Assembly (NCBI GenBank): GCA_041228345.1
Contig: CP166131.1
Location: 2,528,804 to 2,592,803 of the forward strand
Source: Alphaproteobacteria bacterium LSUCC0396
GTDB lineage: Bacteria > Pseudomonadota > Alphaproteobacteria > Puniceispirillales > Puniceispirillaceae
Reading direction: 5' to 3'
DNA length: 64,000 bases
Shown: piece after piece, positions 44,842 to 55,652 of the stretch
Layout: each line of letters starts with the position of its first letter
Position numbering within the stretch: the first letter of the stretch is position 1
Program-made: the position numbers and the translations under genes
The notes under the pieces: generated by a model
What the model saw: the letters and a program-made list of their open reading frames with translations, nothing else
Told to the model about the DNA's origin: nothing
Databases searched by the model: none

Positions 44842-47496
44842 TTAGCTCGCTTTCTGCTTTGCGGTTGTCTTTTTGGCGGTTGTCTTTTTGGCAGCTGTCT
44901 TTTTAGCTGCCGGCTTTTTGGCAGTTGCCTTTTTCGGCGCCGCTTTTTTAGCGGCCGGCTTTTTAGCCGGACCCTTGGCTGCCTTGGCGGCTAGCAGTTC
45001 GAGTGCTGTTTCTAAAGAGATATCAGCGATGTCATGCGCCTTGCCCAAGGTGGCCCGCAGCTTGTTATGCTCGACATAGGGCCCGAACCGGCCTTTTTTG
45101 ACATGAACCTCACCGCCATCGGGATGTGTGCCCAGCAAGCGGCCAGCCTTCTTGGCGGCCTCGGCCAGCAGGTCAACCGCGCGGTTAATCCCAATTTCGA
45201 GGACATCATCTTCGGGCGGAAGGCTGGTAAATTTACCCTGATATTTCAGATAGGGGCCAAAGCGGCCAAGACCTGCCTGAATCATGTCGCCGGTTTCGGG
45301 GTGCGGTTCGATATCACGCGGCAGTGCCAAAAGCCCAAGTGCCGCTTGCAAATCCAGATTTGCTGCGCTGGTGCCCTTTGGCAGTGACGCACGTTTCGGT
45401 TTCTTTGTTTCCGGATCGCCGATCTGAACATAGGGACCATAAGGACCGTTACGCAGATAAACCGGCAAACTGGATGCAGGGTCAATGCCCAGCTCTTTGT
45501 CGGTGAAAGGCGCGTCGCCATCGGCATTGTCGTTCTGGCTCGTTAACTGGCGGGTAAATTTACATTCTGGATAGTTTGAACAGCCAACAAAGGCGCCAAA
45601 CTTTCCAAGTTTCAATCCCAAGCGGCCATTGTCACAATTCGGGCAGCTACGCTTGAGCATACCAGCTTCATCGGCCTGAAAGAAATGTGGTCCCAATTCT
45701 TCATCAAGCACATCAAGCACATTGGTGATGGTCAAATCCTTGGTGCCGTCAATTGCCGCTTTGAAATCGCCCCAGAAATGCGCCAGAAGCGTTTTCCAAT
45801 CAAGTGTGCCTGCCGAAACTTCATCAAGCTGCGACTCAAGCTGGGCGGTGAAATCATACTCAACATAGCGATCAAAGAAATTGCCCAAAAAGGTTGAGAC
45901 CAACCGGCCACGATCCTCAGGGACGAACCGGCCCTTATCCTTGACCACGTAATCGCGGTTCTGCAGAACCTGAATGATCGAGGCATAGGTCGATGGGCGT
46001 CCAATACCCAACTCTTCCATACGTTTGACAAGGCTGGCATCGGTAAAGCGCGGTGGCGGCTGGGTGAAATGCTGTTCTGGCGTGACCGTATTTGTGGTCA
46101 GATGATCGCCTTTTGCCATGCTTGGCAACAGCGCGGTATCATCGTCGCTATCACCATTCGCTTGATCGCCATTTGCTTTTTCGCCATTTTCCTGTGCGGC
46201 GTCTTTGCTTTCACGATAAACCGACAAAAACCCATCAAACACCATCACCTGACCAGTCGCCCGCAAGGTAACGCTGCCGGCAGCATCACCAATTTCAATT
46301 CCGGTCTGGTCAAGTTCGGCCGATTGCATTTGGCTGGCAATTGCGCGTTTCCAGATCAGCTCATAAAGCCGGAACTGGTCATGGTCCAGAAACGCCCGCA
46401 TTTGGTCAGGGTGACGGGTAATCTCGGTTGGGCGGATGGCTTCATGCGCCTCTTGCGCGTTGGCGGCCTTGGTTTTGTAGATGCGCGGTGCATCTGGCAG
46501 GTAATCTTTGCCATAACGCTGGTCAATATTCTGCCGGATCGAGGCAATCGCCTCGCTGCCAAGCTGAACACCATCGGTACGCATATAGGTGATCAGACCG
46601 GTGGTCTCACTGCCAATATTGATGCCTTCATAGAGTTTTTGGGCAATCTGCATCGTGCGGCTGGCGGAAAACCCTAGCTTGCGTGACGCTTCTTGTTGCA
46701 GGGTAGACGTTGTAAAAGGCGGCTGCGGGTTGCGGCGCACGCGCTTTGTCTCGACCGACTGTACCGCAAGGTGGGAGGCTGAGATGGCCGCTACAGCGGC
46801 GCTGGCTTCGGTTTCGGTTTTGATGTCCAGCTTGCCAAGTTTGGCACCGTTTAGGTGGGTGAGGCGGGCGGTAAATTGATCGCCGCTGGCCAGCCCAAGC
46901 GCGGCTTCAACGCTCCAATATTCCTGCGAAATAAAGGCTTCAATTTCAGCCTCGCGCTCACAGATTAGGCGAAGCGCAACCGATTGTACCCGTCCGGCAG
47001 ATTTTGACCCGGGCAGTTTACGCCACAGAACTGGTGAAATTGAAAACCCGACAAGATAGTCAAGCGCGCGCCGCGCCCGATAAGCATTGATCAATTCGGT
47101 ATCAAGCTGGCGCGGTTTATCCATTGCCGCCAGGATCGCGTTTTTTGTGACCTCGTTAAAGACCACCCGTTCGACATCAACCCCGTTCAAATGCTTGGTG
47201 TTTTTTAGCTGTTCTAGAACGTGCCAGCTAATCGCCTCGCCTTCGCGGTCAGGGTCAGTCGCGAGAATCAACTTATCTGCACCCTTTAGCGCTGCAATAA
47301 TATCTTTTAGATGTTTTTCGGAACCGCTGGAGATCTGCCATTTCATTTCGAAATCATTATCCGGCAGAACCGATCCATCCTTGCTTGGCAGATCGCAAAC
47401 ATGACCGTATGAGGCAAGCACCTTGTATCCATCACCGAGGTAACGGTTAATGGTCTTGGCCTTGGCTGGAGATTCGACAACGACGACTTTCATCAC
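44842..47496 (-). CDS. topA: DNA topoisomerase I
   Basis: Type IA topoisomerase relaxing negative supercoils. 884 aa. TOPRIM domain (KVVVVESPAKAKTINRYLG, LATDPDREGEAISWH), active-site Tyr in TGLITYMRTDGVQL, zinc finger CPNCDNGRLGLKLGKFGAF with CSNYPEC, and repeated topo-C domains (RFGPYLKYQGKF, KKGRFGPYVEH). The last 45 or so residues are a Lys/Ala-rich tail with repeated AKK/AAKK units, a DNA-binding feature also seen in other topoisomerase I proteins. Follows dprA by 196 bases and is next to rnr. Confidence 0.97.
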   Translation of the reverse strand: MMKVVVVESPAKAKTINRYLGDGYKVLASYGHVCDLPSKDGSVLPDNDFEMKWQISSGSEKHLKDIIAALKGADKLILATDPDREGEAISWHVLEQLKNTKHLNGVDVERVVFNEVTKNAILAAMDKPRQLDTELINAYRARRALDYLVGFSISPVLWRKLPGSKSAGRVQSVALRLICEREAEIEAFISQEYWSVEAALGLASGDQFTARLTHLNGAKLGKLDIKTETEASAAVAAISASHLAVQSVETKRVRRNPQPPFTTSTLQQEASRKLGFSASRTMQIAQKLYEGINIGSETTGLITYMRTDGVQLGSEAIASIRQNIDQRYGKDYLPDAPRIYKTKAANAQEAHEAIRPTEITRHPDQMRAFLDHDQFRLYELIWKRAIASQMQSAELDQTGIEIGDAAGSVTLRATGQVMVFDGFLSVYRESKDAAQENGEKANGDQANGDSDDDTALLPSMAKGDHLTTNTVTPEQHFTQPPPRFTDASLVKRMEELGIGRPSTYASIIQVLQNRDYVVKDKGRFVPEDRGRLVSTFLGNFFDRYVEYDFTAQLESQLDEVSAGTLDWKTLLAHFWGDFKAAIDGTKDLTITNVLDVLDEELGPHFFQADEAGMLKRSCPNCDNGRLGLKLGKFGAFVGCSNYPECKFTRQLTSQNDNADGDAPFTDKELGIDPASSLPVYLRNGPYGPYVQIGDPETKKPKRASLPKGTSAANLDLQAALGLLALPRDIEPHPETGDMIQAGLGRFGPYLKYQGKFTSLPPEDDVLEIGINRAVDLLAEAAKKAGRLLGTHPDGGEVHVKKGRFGPYVEHNKLRATLGKAHDIADISLETALELLAAKAAKGPAKKPAAKKAAPKKATAKKPAAKKTAAKKTTAKKTTAKQKAS

Positions 47497-47692
47497 TTGT
47501 CCCTACTATCGCGTGAAGGGCTTGCGATAAAGCCAAAAGTTGGATTTGTCAAAATTTCTGATGGTTTTTTTATAAATTAGCTAATTTTAGCGCTGTTTTC
47601 GCCAATTCGCGTGGCGGATTTTCTTATCAGGCCAGTTTGGCATTTTGCGTGCGTGTGCCGATTTTGCGTGCTCGTGCCGACAGGGCGGCCAG

Positions 47693-48793
47693 TTAAACAT
47701 TAAAGTGACGTGATACGCGATTACTAAAATGCCGGGTTAGATGTCCGGCTAACTCTAACTCAAGGATCGCCGCCCACACCACCGCCGGCGGTTGCTCGCA
47801 CCAGGTAATCAGATCGTCAATTTCAACCGGATCACCGCCAAGAGCATTCAAAATAGCGTCACGACATTTTGCAACATCATCGTCAGTGACTGGCACCTGC
47901 GGAATATTTGTCCAAACAGGTTTCGCTGGCGGTGTTTCAACATTGCCAAGTGCCGAGATCGCCTCGATGATATCGGATACGCTTTGCACCAAGGTCGCGC
48001 CATCGCGGATAAGCTGATTACAGCCATTAGCGCGCGGATCTAGCGGCGAGCCGGGAATTGCCATGACCTCGCCGCCGCGTTCGCCCGCCTCACGTGCGGT
48101 AATCAATGATCCTGAACGGGTTGCAGCCTCAATCACGACAACGCCCATCGCTAGGCTGGCGATAATCCGATTGCGTGCCGGTAAATGGCGCGGCGTTGGC
48201 GCCGTGCTGGGTCGCATTTTGGCCAGCAGTAACCCCTCATTGACGACCTGCGTAAAAAGGGCGCGGTTTTCCGGTGGGTAAATGATGTCAATGCCGCCAG
48301 CGATAACATCAATTGTTCCGGTTGGCATGGCACCGCAGTGAACGGCAGCATCAATTCCGCGCGCCATTCCAGACACGACCACAAAACCAGCGTCGCCAAG
48401 TTCGCGCAGCAGTGACTCGGCATGGCGTATCGCATTGATTGAGGCATTTCGGGCACCAATGAGGGCAATAATAGGCTGTTGCAGTAAATGCAGATTGCCG
48501 CGCGTTGATAAAATGACTGGCGCATCATCAAATTGTGCCAAACGTGCAGGGTAAACCTCGTTATCACGACAAATCAATGTGGCATCAGCCGCGGTATTGG
48601 CGGCGATCTTTGCCTTGGCATTAGCAAGGCTGGCAGCCGATAATTTGCGCCCACCGCGCACCGTAAGTTCTGGGATGGCGGCCACTGCGTTGACCGCACT
48701 GCCATGGCGCTGGATCAATAGGCTAAAGGTAATGGGGCCAATATGGCGCGTCCGAATTAAACGTATTCGCGCGAGTTTTTCATTTTCATCCAT
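47693..48793 (-). CDS. dprA: DNA-processing protein DprA
   Basis: Loads RecA onto incoming single-stranded DNA in natural transformation. 366 aa. An N-terminal helical region, then the Rossmann-like core: IALIGARNASINAIRHAESLLRE, VVVSGMARGIDAAVHCGAM, TIDVIAGGIDIIYPPENRALF and RNRIIASLAMGVVVIEA. A winged-helix domain is at the C-terminus (about 300-366). In the ruvX-pyrBC-plsY-dprA-topA row. Alone it does not show that the organism is competent. Confidence 0.93.
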   Translation of the reverse strand: MDENEKLARIRLIRTRHIGPITFSLLIQRHGSAVNAVAAIPELTVRGGRKLSAASLANAKAKIAANTAADATLICRDNEVYPARLAQFDDAPVILSTRGNLHLLQQPIIALIGARNASINAIRHAESLLRELGDAGFVVVSGMARGIDAAVHCGAMPTGTIDVIAGGIDIIYPPENRALFTQVVNEGLLLAKMRPSTAPTPRHLPARNRIIASLAMGVVVIEAATRSGSLITAREAGERGGEVMAIPGSPLDPRANGCNQLIRDGATLVQSVSDIIEAISALGNVETPPAKPVWTNIPQVPVTDDDVAKCRDAILNALGGDPVEIDDLITWCEQPPAVVWAAILELELAGHLTRHFSNRVSRHFNV

Positions 48794-48865
48794 TAAAGGA
48801 CTTTAAGGCTACCACTCTAACATAGTGTTAACGGGTTGAGCTCTGCTGTCTCACGGGCAGTTTTA

Positions 48866-49468
48866 TTAGAGTTTGGTGCCGATTTTGGTCTCGCATCCCG
48901 TCAAGAGGCGGCCGATATTGGCATGATGACGGCTCCAAACAAGGCCGCCAAGCAGCAAAATGGCAATTTTCGTCGTTATATCATCAAGCGTTATGAATCC
49001 CGTTACAACACAAGCCGCGATCGCCAGCAAGGCCGATAGTGATGAATAGCGTGACAGGAACGCGGTCACAAGCCAGACAATGACAAACACCGCGCCAAGC
49101 CGAAAATCGAGCGCGGCCAGTGCGGCAAGGCTGGTTGCAACCCCTTTGCCGCCATTGAATTTCAGCCAAATAGGGAAACAATGGCCGATAACAACAATCA
49201 ATCCGGCAATTGCCATTAGATCGGGAGAGACTATGGTTGCGGTCAGGAATACCGCCGCAGCACCCTTGCCAGCGTCGAAAATCAATGTTGCAACCGCCAG
49301 CTTTTTATTGCCAGTTCGCAGAACATTCGTTGCACCGATATTACCGCTGCCAATTTGCCGAATATCCCCAGCCCCTGCCATACGGGTCAAAATCAGGCCA
49401 AAGGGGATGCTGCCAAGCCCATAAGCAAGACACCCAACAAACAAAAAAGAGCCCAAATCGTCAAACAT
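48866..49468 (-). CDS. plsY: Glycerol-3-phosphate acyltransferase PlsY
   Basis: Integral membrane enzyme that acylates glycerol-3-phosphate with acyl-phosphate, the first step of phospholipid synthesis. 200 aa, about five helices. PlsY motifs: GLGSIPFGLILTR, GSGNIGATNVLRTG and KFNGGKGVATSLAAL. 35 bases after pyrC and upstream of dprA. Confidence 0.95.
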   Translation of the reverse strand: MFDDLGSFLFVGCLAYGLGSIPFGLILTRMAGAGDIRQIGSGNIGATNVLRTGNKKLAVATLIFDAGKGAAAVFLTATIVSPDLMAIAGLIVVIGHCFPIWLKFNGGKGVATSLAALAALDFRLGAVFVIVWLVTAFLSRYSSLSALLAIAACVVTGFITLDDITTKIAILLLGGLVWSRHHANIGRLLTGCETKIGTKL

Positions 49469-49503
49469 CTTGCTATCGTTTCCGTTACAGGTGTTCTGCT
49501 TGA

Positions 49504-50790
49504 TTAGTCGCGGAGGAAAATTGCGGTGCCATCAACATAAGTTGCGTCAACAATGCCTTGCACCGGATGTGACTCAAACGGCGTGATCCGCGAGTTTGAC
49601 CTGAAGTTCGCACTTTTGACAATCCAGCTGCTATCCGGCCGGAACAAAATAAAGTCTGCGCTACTCCCCGGGGTTAAGGTGCCCCCCGGTATGTCGAGAA
49701 TTGACGCGGGTGCAAGGCTCAGCGCCTCGATCATTCGAGCCATGCTGATCTGACCTTGATGCACAAGCGTAAGGCTGAGCGCAAGCAGTGTGTCCAACCC
49801 CGATGCACCGGGTTGGGCAGGGCCAAACGGCTGCATTTTCGCATCGCGGTCGACCGGCATGTGATCGGATGCAATCGCGTCGATCGTGCCATCGACAAGC
49901 CCCTCTATAACCGCTTGCCGGTCATCTTCACTGCGCAATGGCGGGGATAGTTTGAAGGCTGTGTTATAGGTGCTGATTGCCAGTTCATTTAACAGAAAAT
50001 AAGGCGGCGCAGTATCTGCGGTGACAGCCAGCCCCTCGGCCTTTGCCTCGCGCACTGCCTCAATGCCGGCGCGCGTCGAAATATGGGCGACATGATATCT
50101 GGCGCCGGTACGGCGCAGCAGATGCAAATCACGATCAATGATGATCACCTCAGCTTCGCTGGGACTGCCAATCAGGCCAAGCCGCGTCGATGTTTCACCC
50201 TCGTTCATTTCAGCATCTTTTGTCAGAGCGTGATCTTCACAATGCTGGATAAATGGCTTGTCCAGCATATTGCTGTAGGCGAGAAGGCGCCGCATGATCA
50301 GGCTGTCATTGATAGAGGTTGCGCTATTGGTAAAGCCAATGGCGCCAGCTTCGGCCATCAATCCCAATTCGGCCATTTCATGTCCGGCAAGCCCTTTTGT
50401 TGCGGCACCATAGGCATAAAGCCGCGTGCCCCCAATGCGAGATGCCCGCAGGCACAACGAATCAATCGCGCTGGCCTCGTCAATCACTGGCCGTGTGTCT
50501 GGCAAGCAGGCAAGTGCGGTAACCCCGCCACCAGCCGCGGCGGCCATTAATGTGCTTAGACTTTCGAGATGTTCTGCCCCCGGATCTGCCGGTTGAACGC
50601 GCATATCAACGATGCCGGGCGAAAGGCATGATTTTTTACAATCAATCAGCTGATCAAATTTGCCGCTGTTTGGCGGTGTGCCAAGGCCAATGGCATCAAC
50701 CACCCCGTCAATCACATCCAGATAGCCAATGCCGTCAAGCGATTGTGATGGGTCGATTAAATGGGCATTAAAAAAACGGGTCGCGGTCAT
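49504..50790 (-). CDS. pyrC: Dihydroorotase-like protein, metal site degenerate
   Basis: Class I dihydroorotase family, 428 aa, adjacent to pyrB. Active enzymes have D-x-H-x-H-L-R; here it is [10 protein letters not shown], with Arg64 and Gln66 at the metal histidines. The F-S-D-D-G metal loop reads FTNSA. Later ligands are kept ([24 protein letters not shown]). Similar inactive homologues next to pyrB (pyrC'/pyrX) are known to support aspartate transcarbamoylase assembly, so this is probably non-catalytic with the active dihydroorotase elsewhere. Start overlaps the pyrB stop (ATGA). Confidence 0.88.
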   Translation of the reverse strand: MTATRFFNAHLIDPSQSLDGIGYLDVIDGVVDAIGLGTPPNSGKFDQLIDCKKSCLSPGIVDMRVQPADPGAEHLESLSTLMAAAAGGGVTALACLPDTRPVIDEASAIDSLCLRASRIGGTRLYAYGAATKGLAGHEMAELGLMAEAGAIGFTNSATSINDSLIMRRLLAYSNMLDKPFIQHCEDHALTKDAEMNEGETSTRLGLIGSPSEAEVIIIDRDLHLLRRTGARYHVAHISTRAGIEAVREAKAEGLAVTADTAPPYFLLNELAISTYNTAFKLSPPLRSEDDRQAVIEGLVDGTIDAIASDHMPVDRDAKMQPFGPAQPGASGLDTLLALSLTLVHQGQISMARMIEALSLAPASILDIPGGTLTPGSSADFILFRPDSSWIVKSANFRSNSRITPFESHPVQGIVDATYVDGTAIFLRD

Positions 50791-51758
50791 GCTGGCCTCG
50801 TCACCAAAGCTTCAAGACAGGCCATGCGCGCCGCAACACCCATTTCAACCTGCGTGCGGATCAGGCTTTTTTCCACATCATCGGCGGTGGCAGAATCGAT
50901 TTCAACGCCGCGATTCATCGGGCCGGGATGCATCACCAATGCCTTTGGCGCGGCACGCATCAATTTTCCGCTATCAAGTCCGAACAGGTTAAAATATTCA
51001 CGCTGCGACGGGGTTTCGGTGCCTGCCATTCGTTCGGTCTGTAGGCGCAGCATCATCACGATATCGCATCCCTCAATGCCGGTTTCGAAATCGGTAAAGA
51101 CCGAAACGCCCATACTGCAAATGTCGGCTGGCAGCAGGGTCACCGGGCAGACCAGCCGCAATTCCGCGCCAAGCGTGCCAAGAAGGTGAATGTTTGAGCG
51201 GGCAACACGGCTGTTGGCGATGTCTCCGCAAATAGCGATTTTCAGCCCTTCAATTCGGCCGATACGCCGACGGATCGTAAGCGCATCAAGCAGCGCTTGA
51301 GTCGGGTGTTCATGGCGCCCATCACCGGCATTAATGACCGCGGCGTCGACATGCTGGCTTAGCAAAAGCGCCGCGCCCGAGCAATTGTGGCGAACCACCA
51401 GAATATCGGGGTGCATCGCGTTCAGGGTTGTGGCTGTGTCGAGCAGGGTTTCGCCCTTTTTAACCGACGATCCAGCAACCGAGATATTCAATACTGATCC
51501 ACCAAGCCGCTTTGCCGCAAGCTCGAAGGAAACCCGGGTACGGGTCGAGTTTTCGTAAAACAAATTGATGATCGTCTTGCCACGAAGTGCGTCGCTAACC
51601 CCGTCATGAGGGTTGTCGGCAAACATGTGCCCCCGGTCAAGTAAGCTGCGAATTTCGATAGGGGACATACCCTCAATACCGAGCAGATGCCGGCTTGCCA
51701 GTTCGGCAGGGGCTTTGGAATTGGGCGACTGAACGCCTGTGGTGTCCCGCTTGGTCAT
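50787..51758 (-). CDS. pyrB: Aspartate carbamoyltransferase
   Basis: Committed step of pyrimidine synthesis: carbamoyl phosphate plus aspartate to carbamoyl aspartate. 323 aa. Carbamoyl-phosphate motifs [18 protein letters not shown] and [24 protein letters not shown], and [13 protein letters not shown]. Coupled to the pyrC-like gene downstream; no pyrI regulatory subunit gene is nearby, matching the pyrB-pyrC' type of complex. Confidence 0.96.
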   Translation of the reverse strand: MTKRDTTGVQSPNSKAPAELASRHLLGIEGMSPIEIRSLLDRGHMFADNPHDGVSDALRGKTIINLFYENSTRTRVSFELAAKRLGGSVLNISVAGSSVKKGETLLDTATTLNAMHPDILVVRHNCSGAALLLSQHVDAAVINAGDGRHEHPTQALLDALTIRRRIGRIEGLKIAICGDIANSRVARSNIHLLGTLGAELRLVCPVTLLPADICSMGVSVFTDFETGIEGCDIVMMLRLQTERMAGTETPSQREYFNLFGLDSGKLMRAAPKALVMHPGPMNRGVEIDSATADDVEKSLIRTQVEMGVAARMACLEALVTRPA

Positions 51759-51847
51759 GAAGCCAGTTTATTAACGTAACCGGCACCGCTGGTCTAGCGT
51801 TAAATGCATATCAAAAGCGCAAAATAGGGCGAGGTAATTATGCGGGG

Positions 51848-52351
51848 CTAGCGGCTAGTGTCCAGCGGCGGCGGGCTGATACGCGCCTGTTCATCATTAA
51901 CTGCATCCAAGGCAGATTGTAAAATCCAGCACGCGGCCAGCGCATCGCGGCGCACGGCGCGTTTGGCGCGGGTCATATCGGCGGCGACCATGGCGCTTTC
52001 GACGGCGCGCGTTGACAGGCGTTCATCCTGAAAGGCGATGGGAAGGTCGCGTATTTTAATGAGCGCATGGGCAAAATCACGAACCGAGTCACAGCGCGGG
52101 CCAAGGCTGCCATCCATATTGACCGGCCAGCCAAGCACCAGCCCGCCAACCGATTCGTTGTCAATAAGTGTCAGCAATGCCGCAACATCCGGGGTGAATT
52201 TGGTGCGATATAGGATTTTCACTGGTGAGGCGATTTTCAGCCCAATATCAGACAAGGCAAGGCCGATGGTTTTCTTGCCAATATCAAGCCCTAGCAGGCG
52301 TTGACCGCTTGAAATCATCCCAAATATATCGTTTGTCTTGCAGATCGCCAT
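51848..52351 (-). CDS. ruvX: Holliday junction resolvase-like RuvX
   Basis: YqgF/RuvX RNase H-like protein implicated in pre-16S rRNA 5' processing. Up to 167 aa. Motifs: LLGLDIGKKTIGLALSD (first catalytic Asp), GLVLGWPVNMDGSLG and the QDERLSTRAVE segment with a second acidic residue. ATG 52318 (MISSGQRLLGLD) is a shorter, equally likely start. First gene of the ruvX-pyrB-pyrC direction, divergent from gatC. Confidence 0.9.
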   Translation of the reverse strand: MAICKTNDIFGMISSGQRLLGLDIGKKTIGLALSDIGLKIASPVKILYRTKFTPDVAALLTLIDNESVGGLVLGWPVNMDGSLGPRCDSVRDFAHALIKIRDLPIAFQDERLSTRAVESAMVAADMTRAKRAVRRDALAACWILQSALDAVNDEQARISPPPLDTSR

Positions 52352-52407
52352 GCTGAGTGATAAGTCACCAGTTGAATTTTTTCAATAACAGCAAAAAGCA
52401 CAGTGAC

Positions 52408-52695
52408 ATGTCCGTTGACAAGACCACAGTGGCAAAAATCGCGCGTTTAGCCCGGATTAATGTACCAGATGAACGTCTTGAGCCACTTGCCGCAGAATTA
52501 AATGGCATTCTGAACTGGATTGCCGAACTAGACGAAGTGAACACCGATACCGTCCAACCGCTTGCCAGCGTAACTGGTCATGCGTTGCCGATGCGCGATG
52601 ACGTGGTGACAGACGGCGACCGTCTCGACGACGTCCTTTCCAATGCTCCAGAAGGCGCGAGTGGCTTTTTTGTTGTGCCAAAGGTTGTTGAATAA
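52408..52695 (+). CDS. gatC: Asp-tRNA(Asn)/Glu-tRNA(Gln) amidotransferase C
   Basis: Small subunit of the GatCAB amidotransferase, which converts Glu-tRNA(Gln) and Asp-tRNA(Asn) to the amidated forms. 95 aa. [32 protein letters not shown] and the C-terminal FFVVPKVVE are family landmarks. ATG 52408 gives the usual N-terminus. The TAA overlaps the gatA ATG by one base. Confidence 0.95.
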   Translation: MSVDKTTVAKIARLARINVPDERLEPLAAELNGILNWIAELDEVNTDTVQPLASVTGHALPMRDDVVTDGDRLDDVLSNAPEGASGFFVVPKVVE

Positions 52696-54176
52696 TGTCA
52701 GATTTACTTGATTTGAATGCAGTTGCCGCGCGTGAAGCGCTGGACAAAAAGGCAATTTCTGCAGTTGAACTTGCCACCGCTTATCTTGGGGCTGCCGAGG
52801 CAACAGCGGGGCTCAATAACTATGTAGTGCTGACTGCTGATCATGCACTGGCAATGGCTGCAAACGCGGATAAACGCATCGCTGGCGGCACTGCTGGCTT
52901 GCTTGAGGGGTTGCCGATTGGGGTCAAGGATCTGTTCTGCACCAAAGGCGTAAGCAGCACCGCCTGCTCGAACATCCTGAAAGGATTCACGCCGCCTTAT
53001 GAAAGCACTGTTACGGCCAATCTTTGGGCGGCTGGTGGGGTGATGCTTGGCAAGCTGAATTGCGATGAATTTGCTATGGGTTCGGGCAATGAGACCAGTG
53101 CCTTTGGCCCAGCAATTAACCCCTGGCAGGGCAAAGACAAAACGGATCTTGTTCCGGGCGGTTCATCAGGTGGATCAGCCTCGGCAGTTGCCGCGCGCTC
53201 TGCGCTGATGGCAACCGGTACAGATACTGGCGGATCAATTCGCCAGCCAGCGGCATTTTGTGGTGTCGTCGGGCTAAAGCCGACCTATGGCCGCTGTTCG
53301 CGTTGGGGCATTGTTGCTTTTGCCTCGTCACTAGATCAGGCCGGACCGTTCACCCGCACGGTGGCGGACAATGCGCTGATGATGACGGCAATGGCAAGCC
53401 ATGATGTAAAGGACTCAACCTCGACGCAAACCCCGCTGCAAGATCTGATCGGGTCTGTTGGCGCGGGTGTGAATGGAATGAAAATCGGCGTTCCCAAAGA
53501 ATATGTTATGGACGGCATGGATAACGAAGTCGTTAAATTATGGGAGCAGGGGCAGGCATGGCTAAAAGATGCTGGCGCCGAGCTGGTTGATGTGTCGCTG
53601 CCGCACACGAAATACGCGCTGCCGACCTATTACATCATCGCACCGGCTGAGGCCTCATCAAATCTGGCCCGCTATGATGGGGTTCGTTATGGAATGCGGG
53701 TTGAGGCGGAAACGCTCGACGGAATGTATGAGGCCACCCGTGCCGCCGGTTTTGGCGATGAAGTGCAGCGCCGGATTATGATCGGAACCTATGTTCTATC
53801 GGCGGGCTATTACGATGCCTATTATCTGAAGGCGCAAAAGGTGCGCCGGTTAATCAAGCAGGATTTTGACGCCGCGTTTGAAACCGTTGATGCGCTGTTA
53901 ACACCGGCGACGCCATCGGCTGCCTTTCCTGTTGGCCGCAAGATTGATGATCCAGTGACAAATTACCTGAATGACGTCTTTACCGTGCCGGCAAACCTTG
54001 CCGGTCTTCCGGGGATTGCAGTTCCGGGCGGTTTAACAAGCGATGGCCTGCCACTTGGGTTACAGGTTCTTGGCCGGCCGTTTGATGAGGCAAGCCTTTA
54101 CCGTGTGGCCGGTGTGATCGAGGCGGCGGCAGGCTTTACCCAGACACCAGCACGCATGGCAGGAGGTGCAGCATGA
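52695..54176 (+). CDS. gatA: Asp-tRNA(Asn)/Glu-tRNA(Gln) amidotransferase A
   Basis: Glutamine-hydrolysing amidase subunit, 493 aa. The amidase triad Lys-cisSer-Ser is in [28 protein letters not shown] and [14 protein letters not shown]. Further landmarks are [20 protein letters not shown] and [11 protein letters not shown]. Middle gene of gatC-gatA-gatB, overlapping both neighbours. Confidence 0.97.
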   Translation: MSDLLDLNAVAAREALDKKAISAVELATAYLGAAEATAGLNNYVVLTADHALAMAANADKRIAGGTAGLLEGLPIGVKDLFCTKGVSSTACSNILKGFTPPYESTVTANLWAAGGVMLGKLNCDEFAMGSGNETSAFGPAINPWQGKDKTDLVPGGSSGGSASAVAARSALMATGTDTGGSIRQPAAFCGVVGLKPTYGRCSRWGIVAFASSLDQAGPFTRTVADNALMMTAMASHDVKDSTSTQTPLQDLIGSVGAGVNGMKIGVPKEYVMDGMDNEVVKLWEQGQAWLKDAGAELVDVSLPHTKYALPTYYIIAPAEASSNLARYDGVRYGMRVEAETLDGMYEATRAAGFGDEVQRRIMIGTYVLSAGYYDAYYLKAQKVRRLIKQDFDAAFETVDALLTPATPSAAFPVGRKIDDPVTNYLNDVFTVPANLAGLPGIAVPGGLTSDGLPLGLQVLGRPFDEASLYRVAGVIEAAAGFTQTPARMAGGAA

Positions 54177-55630
54177 GCGATCTTGTGACAGGGCGTACTG
54201 GTGATTGGGAAGTCGTGATCGGCCTTGAGGTTCACGCGCAGGTTAGCAGTAAAGCCAAGCTGTTTTCCGGCGCGTCAGCCAGCTTTGGTGCGGCGCCGAA
54301 CGAAAATGTATCACTTGTTGATGCTGCCATGCCGGGGATGTTGCCAGTTATTAACCGCGAATGCGTCTATCAGGCTATTCGCACCGGCCTTGGGCTGAAG
54401 GCGCAGATTAATCTGACGAGTGTTTTTGACCGGAAAAACTATTTCTATGCCGATCTGCCACAAGGCTATCAGATCAGCCAGTTCAAGGATCCGATTGTCG
54501 GCGAGGGCTCGCTGCGCATTGTCATGGCTGATGGCAGTGCACGCGATATTGGCATTGAACGGCTGCATCTCGAGCAGGATGCTGGCAAATCAATGCATGA
54601 CCAGCACCCAAGCAAAAGCTATATCGACCTGAACCGCACGGGTGTTGCGTTGATGGAAATTGTCTCGCGGCCTGATATGCGATCGGCTGCCGAGGCCGCG
54701 GCATATGTCCGTAAATTACGGTCAATCCTGCGCTATCTTGGCACTTGTGATGGCAATATGGAAGAAGGGTCACTTCGCGCTGATGTAAATGTTTCCGTGC
54801 GACGGCCGGGCGGTCCACTTGGCACCCGAACCGAAACGAAAAATCTAAACTCGCTGCGCTTTATCCAGATGGCGATTGATTATGAAGTGGCACGCCAGAT
54901 CGAAATCATCGAGGACGGCGGCGAAATTGATCAGGAAACGCGGCTATTTGATACGAGCACTGGCAGAACACGGACCATGCGTAGCAAAGAAGATGCGCAT
55001 GATTACCGCTATTTCCCTGATCCTGACCTGTTGCCGATGGTGGTTAGTCAGGAAGAAGTTGACGCGCTGGCGGCAGCTTTGCCGGAACTGCCAGATGAAA
55101 TCCGCGACCGGCTAATTGGCGAATACGTATTATCCGCCTATGACGCGTCGGTCATTACCGAAGAGCGTGACACCGCCCTTTATTATGAGGCGGCTAGCAA
55201 TGGCCGTGACCGCAAACTTGTGGCCAACTGGATGACTGTTGAGCTGTTTGGTGCGTTGAATAAGTCGGGAAAAAGCCTTCATGATTGTCCGATTGCACCC
55301 GAGGAGCTGGGCGCGCTTGTTGGCCTGATCAGTGATGGAACAATTTCAGGCCGAATCGCCAAAGATGTGTTCGCCGATATGTTTGAAACTGGCAAGAGCG
55401 CAGCAAATATTGTCGATGAAAAAGGCCTGAAGCAGGTATCGGACAGTGGTGCCATTGAGGCGTTGATTGATCAGGTGCTTGCAGACAATCAGGATAAGGT
55501 CGAGGATTATCGCGGCGGTAAGAACAAGCTGTTTGGCTTTTTCGTTGGTCAGGTGATGAAACAGTCTGGCGGGCAGGCAAATCCGGGCATGGTGAACCAA
55601 ATCTTGCGGAGCAAGCTGGACGGTGCTTGA
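54173..55630 (+). CDS. gatB: Asp-tRNA(Asn)/Glu-tRNA(Gln) amidotransferase B
   Basis: tRNA-binding kinase-like subunit, 485 aa. [51 protein letters not shown] and the [14 protein letters not shown] [13 protein letters not shown]; the C-terminal YqeY/tail domain ends [17 protein letters not shown] overlap with gatA. Its presence implies that Gln-tRNA and/or Asn-tRNA is made indirectly, as in most alphaproteobacteria. Confidence 0.97.
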   Translation: MSDLVTGRTGDWEVVIGLEVHAQVSSKAKLFSGASASFGAAPNENVSLVDAAMPGMLPVINRECVYQAIRTGLGLKAQINLTSVFDRKNYFYADLPQGYQISQFKDPIVGEGSLRIVMADGSARDIGIERLHLEQDAGKSMHDQHPSKSYIDLNRTGVALMEIVSRPDMRSAAEAAAYVRKLRSILRYLGTCDGNMEEGSLRADVNVSVRRPGGPLGTRTETKNLNSLRFIQMAIDYEVARQIEIIEDGGEIDQETRLFDTSTGRTRTMRSKEDAHDYRYFPDPDLLPMVVSQEEVDALAAALPELPDEIRDRLIGEYVLSAYDASVITEERDTALYYEAASNGRDRKLVANWMTVELFGALNKSGKSLHDCPIAPEELGALVGLISDGTISGRIAKDVFADMFETGKSAANIVDEKGLKQVSDSGAIEALIDQVLADNQDKVEDYRGGKNKLFGFFVGQVMKQSGGQANPGMVNQILRSKLDGA

Positions 55631-55652
55631 TAGGCATTAATCGCGGCTTGTC

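Noticed and set aside
44873..45079. Plus-strand frame opposite the topA C-terminus
   Set aside because: It is the antisense of the Lys/Ala-rich topA tail, which gives an artificial Ala/Phe-rich peptide.
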